Shown here one piece after another: positions 8,431 to 19,963 of a stretch of 64,000 bases of DNA. The translations under genes were made by a program, and so were the position numbers. Below the pieces are notes generated by a model that saw nothing but the letters and a program-made list of their open reading frames with translations, had not been told where the DNA came from and did not search any database. The stretch's first letter is position 1, and the number at the start of each line of letters is the position of its first letter. The stretch comes from Emergomyces orientalis (lineage: Eukaryota; Ascomycota; Eurotiomycetes; Onygenales; Ajellomycetaceae): the NCBI GenBank assembly GCA_002110485.1, contig MOWL01000003.1:1-64000 (forward strand). Reading direction: 5' to 3'.

Positions 8431-11058
8431 AATAGCTCTACATGGAGAGGTTTTGAAAGCTCCCAGAATTCTTCTTAAAGCTGTATTCTGCAATTTTTGA
8501 AACTTATCTATGAAGTGTTTCTGGTTCTTCCACCATATCTGAACATCATAATCAGAAATAGATGCTATACATGCAATGTATAGCTGTCTCATAGCTTGAA
8601 ATGATAAACCCCTTTCAGTATTAGAAAGTTGTATTATACTATTTAAAACTCTTTCAGCTTGAGCCATTCTTTTTTGAATATGAGATTTAAAATTGAGTTT
8701 TGAATCCAGCCAGATTTCTAGCCATCTTACAACTGATTTAGGCTTTATTTCTTGATTTAATAGATTTAAACTTATTTCCTTTTCATATCTTTTTGGAAAA
8801 AAGTGAATTAATTCAGTTTTTTTCATATCAAATTGAATTAGGTTTAAATCTTCTCTATTAAATATCTCTTGTGCAGCTTTTTCAATATTTTCACAATTTT
8901 CTTTTATTGTTCTTGAGCTGAAAATCAGATCTATATCATCAACATAGCTAGGAGATCTCACTATCTCCATTTCTCTATCTTTGAATAGATTTTTTGTATA
9001 TATAGCAAATAGAATTGGTGAGACTGGAGACCTCTGAGAAACTCCTATTTCAATTTCAGTAATATCTTGCTTTAATGAGTCAAAAAGTAGTTGAATATAT
9101 CTTTTTGACATAAAACATATAACCCACTTTATTAATGCTTTTGGTAGTTTCATCTCTTGAAGAATAATTATTAGCTTATTCTTTGAAACATGATCAAAAG
9201 CACCTTTTATATCAATAAAAGCAGCTGTTGTAACTAAGCCTTCATTTTTTGCCATTTGAATATCATGAATTATTGATAAAACTGTATCTATTGCAGAATT
9301 CTGTTTTCTGCCACCCATTTGATCATTATATAATAAATCAGTGATTGAGCCTAGATATGATAATCTTGTTGCTATTATTTTTTCAAGAATTTTTCCCAAG
9401 CAATTCAAAAGTGATATAATTCTATAAGACTTTGGCATAGTAGCTTTTCTATTTGGTTTTGCAAGAACTATACCAGTTGCTTGTCTCCAGCATTCAGGGT
9501 GATACCCATTCTTCATTAGTTGAGAGAATAATTCAAATAATTCATTTTTCAGAGAATGAAAGACTTTTTGAATGATTAAATGATTTATAGTATCAGGTCC
9601 TGCAGCTGTTTTTGTAGAACTTGTAAAAACAGCAGTTTCAAGTTCATTTCTAGATAGATCTGGCCAAGCCCATCTTGAATCTTCAATATATTCACATATT
9701 GAACTATATTGTTCAGATTGAGGTGGTTTTTGAAATAGAATTTTCATAAAAGCCTGACATTTTTGTTCAAAAGAATGAGCAATATATTCCTCATTTTCTA
9801 TTTTATATTTTAGAGATGGAAGCTTTGCAACAGATTTAGACTTTGTATATTTAAAAGCTTTAAATATTTCTTTTCCCTGTGCATTCTCAAGAAATTTATT
9901 CCAGCAGCTAGTTTTAGCTTTTTTAATTAATGTGAAATATTCATTTCTTATTCTTTTATATTCTTCATAAGATATGATATTCTCTTTCCATTCTTTTTTT
10001 ATTTTTGCTAGATTTTTTCTTTTTTCTGTTATTTCTTCTGACCACCAAGGTTTTGAGAATTCTGAGAGCTTTTTCTTTGATATAAAGTTTTTAATGCTTT
10101 CTAATATAATTTCAGTTATTATATTAGTTCTACTTTCTAGCATTATATCTGTTATTATTGTCTTTTCATTTCAATTTGATAATTCTTCTTTTTTTTCAAA
10201 TTTTAAATCTTCAATTCTCTTATTAATTTCAGACCATTCAGCTTTTTCAAAATTATATTGATTTGATAGTAGAGGATTCTCACATGTTTCCTTTTCATCA
10301 ATTTCAATATTAAATTGAATAACTTCATGAGCAGATCCTGATGTTTCTTCTGAATTAATAAACCAATTATAGATCTTGTTTTCAATCAAATTTTTTGATA
10401 GAAAGGTTAAGTCTATGATTGATTTCTTCATTAAGTTGTTTCTAAAGAAGGTCTGTCTATCAATTTCATTTATAATATCTAATTCATGTTGTAGAGCTCA
10501 CTCTACTATTTTCTCTGATCTTATTGAATAATCACATTCAGAATTCCACCATATATGATGTGCATTGAAATCACCACATATAATAGCATTTTTTTCTGGA
10601 CTTAAATTCAGCAGTTCTCTGTCAACTGTCCATGAATTATCATTTACCTTCAGTGATTTTTCATTATAAATATTTATCAATTGAATACTGTCAAATTGAT
10701 TTCTTGTATCTATAATATCTCCAACTAGAATATCAGAATTAGATATATAATTACTTTTTATATTGAATTGAAATCTTGATCTTTTTCTTGCATATATCAC
10801 AACTCTTGCTTTTACATCTGATTTCTCTGGTAAAAAGCAGTGATAGCTTGAATGAGAAATTATAAATTGTTGTTCTATATCAAAATTTGGCTCTTGTAAT
10901 AGAATGAAGTCAGTTTGCTCTTCAAAGCCTATCTGTAAGCATGAATAGATAGCATCTTTATTTCTATCAACATTGTTTCGAATAAAAGTTATTTTTGAAG
11001 CATTTTTGATAGTTTTTTTCTTCTTTTTATTATTATTTTGTGTAGTAAACATGTACAA
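8419..11058 (-). pseudogene. LINE-1 ORF2 copy A: AP-endonuclease and reverse transcriptase with two TGA breaks
   Basis: One phase runs from 11058 to 8419, broken only by TGA at 10498-10500 and 10171-10173. The endonuclease part has FILLQEPNFD and ICGDFNAHHIWWNS. RT has PKSYRIISLLNCLGKILEK, AFIDIKGAFDHV, GVSQRSPVSPILF and the catalytic box SYVDDIDLIF. Both breaks sit where TGG (Trp) fits the flanking residues (IVE-x-ALQH and LSN-x-NEK). Compared with the copy at 13245, Gly has become Arg, Asp or Glu in RT, each by G-to-A at GG. The protein would nick target DNA and prime reverse transcription. This copy is dead. Confidence 0.82.
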
Positions 11059-11206
11059 AAGGAATAAATTGAAGCTGTGTTTCTTTTATTCTGAATCAGG
11101 TAATAGATTATATCTATTATCTGTATTCAGAGCTGGAACTTCTACTGCTTTCATAGAAATGAGATTTTCTTTATCTTTTCTCATTTTTTATAGGTGTAAC
11201 AGGGTT
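8431..11206 (-). mobile_element. LINE-1 copy A (ORF1 tail, endonuclease, RT), truncated at both ends
   Basis: Read on the minus strand, it starts inside ORF1 (at about 11206), passes the ORF2 start (ATG at 11058), and stops inside the sequence after RT (CRAIEVE, near 8431) at the Gypsy-unit junction. RNase H and the 3' tail are missing, which is unusual because LINE copies normally lose the 5' end. It is about 75% A+T. Its RT region forms a roughly 1.7-kb inverted repeat with 12913-14568. Confidence 0.8.
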
Positions 11207-12515
11207 GCTAGAAAGTAGAACTAATATAATAACTGAAATTATATTAGAAAGCATTAAAAACTTTATATCAAAGAAAAAGCTCTCAATTAGAAAAAGAATA
11301 TCTACATCTTATCCTCCAATTCAATCTGGAAATGACTTAGATTGGAATAGATATCTAGATTGGAATGAAAGTCAAGAAAATCAAGAAAATGAGAGAAATA
11401 GAAAAAAAATCCCTTCTCAACTATATAGAGTATGCTCAATGATTAAAAATGAGTTCTCCTCATTAAATATTGAAAAGATTGAACACAAAAAGCTATATCC
11501 ATGGAAAGAAAAACTAGGCTCAATGATTTCAATTGAAATAAGCGCATTATCAAAACCAGAAGAAGCTGAGAATCATAGAAGAATAATAGAGAAAATTGAT
11601 TTTAAAAAGTCAATTCTAATCTATTCAGATGGTTCAATGAATGAAAATAAAGGCCTAGGAGCTGGAATAGCATATACAGAAGATAATTACAAATATACAT
11701 CAGATTCATGGAATATTGGAAATGAATGTGAAGTATTTGATGCTGAATTATATGCTATTATGAAAGCTTTTAAACTGATAGAAATAAAAGCTTCAAAAAG
11801 AAAAGATATGAAAGAAGCATGGATTTTTTCAGATAGTCAAGCAGCTTTGAAAAGAATTCAAAAAAATGAAATTCATAATGGTCAAATGAATATAGAAGTA
11901 ATTCTAAAGATATGCAAAAGAATTCAATTAAAATATAAGACAAAGATATATCTGAGCTGGGTTCCTGCTCATATAAATATACATGGAAATGAGCTTGCTG
12001 ATGAAGCAGCAAAGAAAGGAACAGAACTAAATATTGCAAGTTCAAAAATAGTTTCATGGTCTTTTATTAAAAGAAAGATAAAAGAGAATTGCTTAGAAAA
12101 ATGGCATAAAATATGGAAAAAACAAAGAAAAAGTCCTCACTATCTTAGATTTGAAACTAAACCTAAATGGAAATCATGCTCTATTAAGTGCAAGAAGAAG
12201 CTTTTCTCCTCAATCATTCAATTGAAACTAGGTCATGGCTATTTCAAATCTTATTTGAAAAGAATATCTGATATTGAAAGTGAAAATTGTGAATATTGTG
12301 ACTCTCTTGAAGACCCAGAACATATCTTAATGAATTGCTCATTAAATCAAGAACTTAGAGCTGAACTGAGATATAAATATAAGCTGAGAGAAATGAATAT
12401 GAAACTACTATTTTCAACTGAAATAGGCAGTCAATATTTAATTGATTTTCTCAATGAAACTCAAATAGCTACTAGAAATCAATTCTATTTCAAAGATGAA
12501 AATATAAATGAATGA
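11205..12515 (+). pseudogene. Chimeric frame with intact LINE-1 RNase H (copy B)
   Basis: This 436-residue frame is created by the insertion junction: the first 27 residues are copy C ORF2 (ESRTNIITE...KKKLS) and the rest is copy B from IRKRISTSY. The RNase H type I domain is complete, with LIYSDGSMNE, CEVFDAELYAI, WIFSDSQAAL and HGNELADEAA. It ends with a Cys/His cluster (CEYCDSLEDPEHILMNC), typical of LINE C-termini. It could remove RNA from hybrids, but it lacks endonuclease and RT. Confidence 0.75.
11270..11285 (+). repeat. Left 16-bp target-site duplication of nested LINE-1 copy B
   Basis: AAAGAAAAAGCTCTCA here is repeated exactly at 12913-12928. Between the two lies a 5'-truncated LINE-1 that ends in (AAT)n, as expected for target-primed reverse transcription. 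Confidence 0.8.
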
Positions 12516-12912
12516 GAATCTGAAATATTCTTTATAAAAACTGCTAGATATTATATAATATCTCACTATTTCTTTTGTGTTAGAGTCTGTCTTTTATTTC
12601 CTTTGTATTCATGTCATGAGTTATTTTGTCTATCATTAATTTATTTTCTTTGTAATCACTTGAAAATTATATGAAAAAAAGAGAATATAAATAATCTTCA
12701 AAGATATTTATAAATAAATAAATAAAAAAAAGAAAAATCAATTTGCTGACTATTCTGGGCTGGAATTCAAGTATTGCAAGTGCTATTTGTTTGAAGAAAA
12801 AATGTATAGTAATTAGTGTTAAAGTTAGAAAAATCCTGAGACTCTTTGAGTCTCAGGTAGATATCATAGTCTCTGACTGCATATATATCTATAATTGAAG
12901 AATAATAATAAT
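11286..12912 (+). mobile_element. LINE-1 copy B, 5'-truncated and nested in copy C
   Basis: It starts at ATTAGAAAAAGAATATC, within the region just after RT, and contains the RNase H domain, zinc-like tail, 3' UTR with hairpin and (AAT)n tail. It is 1627 bp and flanked by the 16-bp TSD. It is more than 98% identical by eye to the matching part of copy C, so both are young. Confidence 0.82.
12835..12857 (+). other. LINE-1 3' UTR hairpin (copy B)
   Basis: A perfect stem has 10-bp arms CCTGAGACTC / GAGTCTCAGG and loop TTT, about 45 bp before the (AAT)n tail. The same hairpin is at 16208-16230 and 60182-60204, and in slightly mutated form at 51214, 51350 and about 60709. Such 3' stem-loops are bound by the RT in several LINE clades; that role here is inferred. 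Confidence 0.7.
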
Positions 12913-12928
12913 AAAGAAAAAGCTCTCA
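12913..12928 (+). repeat. Right 16-bp target-site duplication of nested LINE-1 copy B
   Basis: This is an exact repeat of 11270-11285, directly after the (AAT)n tail of copy B. Copy C sequence resumes from here. Confidence 0.8.
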
Positions 12929-13244
12929 GAATTCTCAAAACCTTGATGGTCAGAAGAAATAACAGAAAAAAGAAAAAAATCTAGCAAAAATAAAAAAAGA
13001 ATGGAAAGAGAATATCATATCTTATGAAGAATATAAAAGAATAAGAAATGAATATTTCACATTAATTAAAAAAGCTAAAACTAGCTGCTGGAATAAATTT
13101 CTTGAGAATGCACAGGGAAAAGAAATATTTAAAGCTTTTAAATATACAAAGTCTAAATCTGTTGCAAAGCTTCCATCTCTAAAATATAAAATAGAAAATG
13201 AGGAATATATTGCTCATTCTTTTGAACAAAAATGTCAGGCTTTT

Positions 13245-15488
13245 ATGAAAATTCTATTTCAAAAACCACCTCAATCTGAACAATATAGTTCAATATGTGA
13301 ATATATTGAAGATTCAAGATGGGCTTGGCCAGATCTATCTAGAAATGAACTTGAAACTGCTGTTTTTACAAGTTCTACAAAAACAGCTGCAGGACCTGAT
13401 ACTATAAATCATTTAATCATTCAAAAAGTCTTTCATTCTCTGAAAAATGAATTATTTGAATTATTCTCTCAACTAATGAAGAATGGGTATCACCCTGAAT
13501 GCTGGAGACAAGCAACTGGTATAGTTCTTGCAAAACCAAATAGAAAAGCTACTATGCCAAAGTCTTATAGAATTATATCACTTTTGAATTGCTTGGGAAA
13601 AATTCTTGAAAAAATAATAGCAACAAGATTATCATATCTAGGCTCAATCACTGATTTATTATATAATGATCAAATGGGTGGCAGAAAACAGAATTCTGCA
13701 ATAGATACAGTTTTATCAATAATTCATGATATTCAAATGGCAAAAAATGAAGGCTTAGTTACAACAGCTGCTTTTATTGATATAAAAGGTGCTTTTGATC
13801 ATGTTTCAAAGAATAAGCTAATAATTATTCTTCAAGAGATGAAACTACCAAAAGCATTAATAAAGTGGGTTATATGTTTTATGTCAAAAAGATATATTCA
13901 ACTACTTTTTGACTCATTAAAGCAAGATATTACTGAAATTGAAATAGGAGTTTCTCAGGGGTCTCCAGTCTCACCAATTCTATTTGCTATATATACAAAA
14001 AATCTATTCAAAGATAGAGAAATGGAGATAGTGAGATCTCCTAGCTATGTTGATGATATAGGTCTGATTTTCAGCTCAAGAACAATAAAAGAAAATTGTG
14101 AAAATATTGAAAAAGCTGCGCAAGAGATATTTAATAGAGGAGATTTAAACCTAATTCAATTTGATATGGAAAAAACTGAATTAATTCACTTTTTTCCAAA
14201 AAGATATGAAAAGGAAATAAGTTTAAATCTATTAAATCAAGAAATAAAGCCTAAATCAGTTGTAAGATGGCTAGGAATCTGGCTGGATTCAAAACTCAAT
14301 TTTAAATCTCATATTCAAAAAAGAATGGCTCAAGCTGAAAGAGTTTTAAATAGTATAATACAACTTTCTAATACTGAAAGGGGTTTATCATTTCAAGCTA
14401 TGAGACAGCTATACATTGCATGTATAGCATCTATTTCTGATTATGGTGTTCAGATATGGTGGAAGAACCAGAAACACTTTATAGATAAGTTTCAAAAATT
14501 GCAGAATACAGCTTTAAGAAGAATTCTGGGAGCTTTCAAAACCTCTCCATGTAGAGCTATGGAAATAGAAGCTTCTATATCACCTCCTGAAATAAGATTT
14601 GAGAAGATATGCAAGAATTATGCACTGAGAATCATGAAAATGCCAGATATTCATTCAATTAGAAAAGGAATATCTACATCTTATTCTCCAATTCAATCTG
14701 GAAATGACTTAGACTGGAATAGATATCTAGATTGGAATGAAAGTCAAGAAAATCAAGAAAATGAGAGAAATAGAAAAAAAATCCCTTCTCAACTATATAG
14801 AGTATGCTCAATGATTAAAAATGAGTTCTCCTCATTAAATATTGAAAAGATTGAACATAAAAAGCTATATCCATGGAAAGAAAAACTAGGCTCAATGATT
14901 TCAATTGAAATAAGCGCATTATCAAAACCAGAAGAAGCTGAGAATCATAGAAGAATAATAGAGAAAATTGATTTTAAAAAGTCAATTCTAATCTATTCAG
15001 ATGGTTCAATGAATGAAAATAAAGGCCTAGGAGCTGGAATAGCATATACAGAAGATAATTACAAATATACATCAGATTCATGGAATATTGGAAATGAATG
15101 TGAAGTATTTGATGCTGAATTATATGCTATTATGAAAGCTTTTAAACTGATAGAAATAAAAGCTTCAAAAAGAAAAGATATGAAAGAAGCATGGATTTTT
15201 TCAGATAGTCAAGCAGCTTTGAAAAGAATTCAAAAAAATGAAATTCATAATGGTCAAATGAATATAGAAGTAATTCTAAAGATATGCAAAAGAATTCAAT
15301 TAAAATATAAGACAAAGATATATCTGAGCTGGGTTCCTGCTCATATAAATATACATGGAAATGAGCTTGCTGATGAAGCAGCAAAGAAAGGAACAGAACT
15401 AAATATTGCAAGTTCAAAAATAGTTTCATGGTCTTTTATTAAAAGAAAGATAAAAGAGAATTGCTTAGAAAAATGGCATAAAATATGA
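13245..15488 (+). pseudogene. LINE-1 ORF2 copy C: RT and RNase H
   Basis: The frame is 747 residues. RT boxes are LPQ-equivalent GVSQGSPVSPILF and SYVDDIGLIF. RNase H has YSDGS, DAELYA, SDSQAA and NELADEAA. It is closed by a TGA at 15486-15488 where copy B has TGG (KIW-KKQ). Upstream, the frame is cut by a TGA at 12944-12946 (KP-x-WSEE, TGG in copy A) and a small insertion in an A-run near 12970. The rest of the C-terminus follows at 15489-15818, with one extra T at about 15811 shifting the last residues. The core RT and RNase H motifs look undamaged, so it may be a recent source copy. Confidence 0.82.
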
Positions 15489-15593
15489 GAAAAACAAAGA
15501 AAAAGTCCTCACTATCTTAGATTTGAAACTAAACCTAAATGGAAATCATGCTCTATTAAGTGCAAGAAGAAGCTTTTCTCCTCAATCATTCAA

Positions 15594-15818
15594 TTGAAAC
15601 TAGGTCATGGCTATTTCAAATCTTATTTGAAAAGAATATCTGATATTGAAAGTGAAAATTGTGAATATTGTGACTCTCTTGAAGACTCAGAACATATCTT
15701 AATGAATTGCTCATTAAATCAAGAACTTAGAGCTGAACTGAGATATAAATATAAGCTGAGAGAAATGAATATGAAACTACTATTTTCAACTGAAATAGGC
15801 AGTCAATATTTTAATTGA
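15594..15818 (+). pseudogene. C-terminal zinc-like tail of LINE-1 ORF2 copy C
   Basis: KLGHGYFKSYLKRI and CEYCDSLEDSEHILMNC continue ORF2 after the TGA at 15486. A single T insertion (QYFN instead of QYLIDFL) ends it early. Confidence 0.7.
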
Positions 15819-16207
15819 TTTTCTCAATGAAACTCAAATAGCTACTAGAAATCAATTCTATTTCAAAGATGAAAATATAAATGAATGAGAATCTGAAATA
15901 TTCTTTATAAAAACTGCTAGATATTATATAATATCTCACTATTTCTTTTGTGTTAGAGTTTGTCTTTTATTTCCTTTGTATTCATGTCATGAGTTATTTT
16001 GTCTATCATTAATTTATTTTCTTTGTAATCACTTGAAAATTATATGAAAAAAAGAGAATATAAATAATCTTCAAAGATATTTATAAATAAATAAATAAAA
16101 AAAAGAAAAATCAATTTGCTGACTATTCTGGGCTGGAATTCAAGTATTGCAAGTGCTATTTGTTTGAAGAAAAAATGTATAGTAATTAGTATTAAAGTTA
16201 GAAAAAT

Positions 16208-16230
16208 CCTGAGACTCTTTGAGTCTCAGG
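16208..16230 (+). other. LINE-1 3' UTR hairpin (copy C)
   Basis: The sequence and position match the hairpin at 12835-12857; it precedes the (AAT)n tail at 16272-16286. Confidence 0.7.
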
Positions 16231-16267
16231 TAGATATCATAGTCTCTGACTGCATATATATCTATAA

Positions 16268-16792
16268 TTGAAGAATAATAATAATAAAGATTCAAGAGAG
16301 AATATTAAATCTCAAATTCAATACTTAAACTGTCAGAAATATAGACACTTTGCAAATACTTGTAAAAGAAATTCTAAATGCCAGTTTTGTACTTTAGATT
16401 ATAAAATAAATAAATATTCTTGCAACACATGTAGAAAAATAGATGAAATCTGCAATCACACTGAAATTAAATGCAGTAATTGCTATGAAAAGCACATATC
16501 TATTTCAAAAGATTGTATTTTCATTTTCAAGAAAAAGTCTTTCAATAAAGATATGAAATGGAGAAAAGAAACTCAAAATACAGAGAAAATAGATAAAACT
16601 ATAAAAAGAAGAAATTCTCAAATATCTATTTCTTCTGAGTCAAATTCTTTTTCAAAAAATAGACAGATCTTAAACCCTGTTACATCTATAAAAATGAGAA
16701 AAGATAAAGAAAATCTCATTTCAATGAAAGCAGTAGAAGTTCCAGCTCTGAATATAGATAATAGATATAATCTATTATCTGATTCAGAATAA
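16268..16792 (+). pseudogene. LINE-1 ORF1 (gag-like) fragment
   Basis: The frame is 174 residues, with its first residues made from the copy C tail. NCQKYRHFANTC and CQFCTLDY are zinc-knuckle-like, followed by a Lys/Ser-rich end. The first knuckle should be C-x2-C-x4-H-x4-C, but the first Cys is Tyr and the Gly before His is Arg, both possible by G-to-A change. ORF1 proteins bind element RNA and form the particle with ORF2. Confidence 0.6.
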
Positions 16793-16900
16793 AAGAAACA
16801 CAGCTTCAATTTATTCCTTTTGTACATGTTTACTACACAAAATAATAATAAAAAGAAGAAAAAAACTATCAAAAATGCTTCAAAAATAACTACTTTAAAT
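16288..16900 (+). mobile_element. LINE-1 copy D, fragment of ORF1 and start of ORF2
   Basis: It begins directly after the (AAT)n tail of copy C and stops near 16900, where GC-rich host-like sequence starts. It holds most of ORF1 and the first about 25 codons of ORF2 (MFTTQNNNKKKKKTIKNASK). It lacks a 3' end, so its right side was probably lost by deletion or rearrangement. Confidence 0.7.
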
Positions 16901-17409
16901 GTTCAAACGGTGAGCCGAAGGCCGGATGTCGACTAGCTTGACAGCTGCTTTAGGCTGATGATTGTCCAATACTGCCACGCTCCACGCACAGTGGACGCCC
17001 CCTGCGCGCTGCAAGTTCAATTCCACGCCCCAGGGTTCAGGTACAGAAAATGGATCCTCACCCGCTGATGGAATGGGCACTTGCATCCTTCTTTTTCAAA
17101 CATCACTCACCCTTCACTCATCTTGGGACTGCCGGCCAGATATGGCCCTCTCAGAGCTAACTATAAAGTCATGGCTCTCTTCCCTCCAGCGGGTGATCTG
17201 GTCACCCTTGCAATTCCAGCTTCCCTTCCCATTGAATCTTCTCCACCCATCAACCCCTCGCCGCTCCCCAAGCTATCAAGTCGCGCTTGCCCACCCTTAT
17301 ATCCCTCCCATCACAACCAACAAGCTCTCTGTTCCTTCAACCATCCATCGCTGGCCCCTCCATCCCTATCCCTTCCCGTTCCTTCCTCTGGTCCTGTGCG
17401 GGACGAAGA

Positions 17410-19963
17410 ATGGCTCGTCGACGCCGCATACTATCACCCGTCGACAGCGACAGCGGGGAAGACACGATGGACGTGGACGTGGACGTGGACGATGGTGATG
17501 GTGACGATGATGATAGCGATGGCACGGCCTCCGATTCCAGCGGAGAGACCGACCTGACGGACCCAGCTGATTACAGGGAAGACGGCAAGAATGACGCCAG
17601 CGATCTGGCTGGTCTGCTGGCGGGCGACGAGCACCTTCCAGAGTACTATATGGATATGATGACCGACCCGGACGGATCCTTACTCCAATACGATGAATAC
17701 GCGCCTAACTCTCTGAAGCTGCTCGACCGCATCAAGCAGGAATGGTTCAAGTGAGTGTCTGGACTCCTCTCGCTCTGTCCTGGCTGCAATATCTTTCTAG
17801 TTTCTCACATGCTACACAGATTCTGCGCCTGCGTCAAACTGGACCCCAAGGAGACGTATCAGCGGATGGATGTAAAGAAGTTATACACTTTCTTCAGCTG
17901 GGTGCTGAATCAACGTCGCGGCAAGGGTGGGAGACGACGCCAGGGGCTCAAATACCAGAGCTCCCTAGAGACGTACTGGAAGATCTTCCATCTGGTCTAC
18001 GAGAGGGAGATGCAGGAGAAGATCAACCAGAAGATATCACTGAGAGTGATTAAAAATGTATACAACTTCTTCTTCCCGTGTTCCCCTCAGCGCCTGGACT
18101 CCTGTCCGGTGGCTGAATCGTTTCACGGTACTGACCCGGGGCCTGCTTGCATTCAAGATGATCCCAAAACTGGCACAGCTCTACCATCTCAAGAAGGGGC
18201 GCTGGAAGAAGTTGGTTGTATATCTGGATGACCTCGTCAAGGTTGTCAAGACAATCATCACCATCATCAAGAAGAAGTTCGGTCACGGCCGGCAATGGAT
18301 TCTGCTCTGCCTGTTCTTCCAGCTGGCTGGGTTCTCGGCCAATCGACCGCAGGCGTTGCTGAATCTGTGCTACCGGCACATCAAGATCACCCTCCTGAAG
18401 GACCCCGACGGCGGGCCCAATAACATTCTGATCGAGTTTACCGTTGAATTCGCCAAAACATTCCTTGGAGAGAAGGAGGAGTAGGTGGACGCGTCTGCTC
18501 TGACCTGTACTGGTGAACTGTGACTGACCACCCACATGTGAATCTAGGACCACATTTATAGTCCCGGAGATCATCTTCGACCCGTCTCTGGTTCTCAGCC
18601 CCCATGTCACTCTTCTTGGGCTGCTGTTCACTGATCACACATTTGCCTCTCTTGACGGCGAGAGGGTTCTCACTTCGGCATGACAACTCATCAATCTGAA
18701 GATACCAGAAGATACCTACCAACTCGAGCTCCACCTTAACCCAGCCCTGAACGATGTCCCAGTGTTCCGGAAGTCTGAGCAGACACTGAAAGTGATCAAG
18801 ATATCCGCCACTGACGCGCTGACGTACGGCACCATCAAACCCTGGATCAGGTGGATTGGGGAGATATCTGCGTTCCGCGACATCGTCCGACCGTACAGTC
18901 TGCGGTATGGTGCCGGCAAGGTGTTAGATAACAGCGGTAAGTCCTGATCAGGGAGAAGACTTTGGCTTCCGATCTCTGATCACTTATCATCTTCTATTGT
19001 ACAGGGCACGTCAGCGAAGCTGTTCGCAGTCTGATCTTCCAGCACTCAGACCCCTGTATGTTCCTCAAATACTATCTCCACAGGACGGTGGACAAGGACG
19101 TTCGCGCCATCGTCCAGGGTCTGGACCCGCAGGAACATATCATGCGCGCCGCGTGCCGGATGCTCCGCTCTGTCAATCCGCACCGGCCGCAGGAACTGAC
19201 CACGGCCCAGTCGAGGTCGGTCAACCAGCAGCCCCACATCCAGGAGCTCATCCGGAAACGCGATCTGCTCAGCAGACGCCTTGGGCGACCCCTCAAGAAG
19301 CACAAGGGGACAGTCAAGTACAAGCTCCACAAGAAGATCACCTGTGAGCTGGCAGGCGCACGCCAGCGGGCGAGAGACAAACTCCTACGTGATGTACAGG
19401 AAAAATTTGACTTCGAGGAGCCCCTGCGCGAGATCAAGTGACAGCTGTCCAGGATCGAGATCTCAAAGACATTCGGTGAGTCTCGTAGCACCAATGAAAA
19501 TATCCCGCCCCTGCAGCAGTGAATGATATCGGCGCTTCTCACCCTGCCCTGCGAGACGCTGCGAGACGAGATGCTTCGGCGCACTGAGAGAATCAACATG
19601 GTTGCGGCATACTGCCTCTTCGAGGAGGGGGATACTTGCCGACTCCCACGTGACAAGAGACCTACCGCCCTGGCGCTTCAGAGGGTCAGGGTGGAGGTGC
19701 ACATTCCTCCGCCTCCCAGCCAGAGGGAGATCGCAGTGGGGGCCGTGATGAAGGACCATCGGCCACTCTACTGCTTCATCTGTCTGGATAAATTCTCTAC
19801 CCATGGTGGGGTGACCAAGCACCTCGGACGAAAACACCTCCAGCGCATCAAGCCTGGAGACACAATCAGATGCCCGCGCTGCGATGTGGTCCTCGAGAGC
19901 AAGATGGAGCTTCAGAGCCACGTCTACCATGTTCACAGCACAGTTAGCCCAGATAATCTGTAG
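17410..19963 (+). pseudogene. DUF3435-type tyrosine recombinase with C2H2 tail, disrupted
   Basis: Five exons fit in phase: 17410-17750, 17820-18057, 18158-18480, 18548-18936 and 19005 onward; each intron is GT-AG and 67-100 bp. A further exon near 19520-19963 ends the gene. An acidic N-terminus (DVDVDVDDGDGDDDD) precedes the core-binding part (SLETYWKIFHLVYE). Catalytic boxes are ANRPQALLNLCYR (Arg I), RPYSLRYGAGK (Arg II), QHSDPCMFLKYY (His and Tyr). The C-terminus has two C2H2 fingers (CFICLDKF...HLGRKHL, CPRCDVV...HVYHVH). This is the DUF3435 family that includes Starship captains. In-frame TGA codons at 18681-18683 and 19439-19441 break it, and the junction to the last exon does not keep phase. 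Confidence 0.72.

Larger units (their letters stand above)
11206..16287 (+). mobile_element. LINE-1 copy C, interrupted at 11286-12912 by LINE-1 copy B
   Basis: Copy C begins at TGCTAGAAAG (11206), runs to 11285, and resumes at 12913 after the nested copy. It then continues through RT, RNase H, 3' UTR and an (AAT)n tail ending at about 16287. The flanking 16-bp duplication AAAGAAAAAGCTCTCA shows that 11206-11285 and 12913-16287 were once contiguous. ORF2 here is the least mutated in the window. Confidence 0.75.

Noticed and set aside
11770..12057. Antisense ORFs across LINE RNase H (also 15142-15429, 52192-52491)
   Set aside because: They mirror the RNase H coding strand, are Leu/Phe-rich by composition and are repeated only because the LINE is.
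8431..12912. Copies A and B as one twin-primed LINE insertion
   Set aside because: The orientation and breakpoints would fit, but the exact 16-bp duplication around B and the contiguity of 11206-11285 with 12913 show that B is a separate nested insertion.
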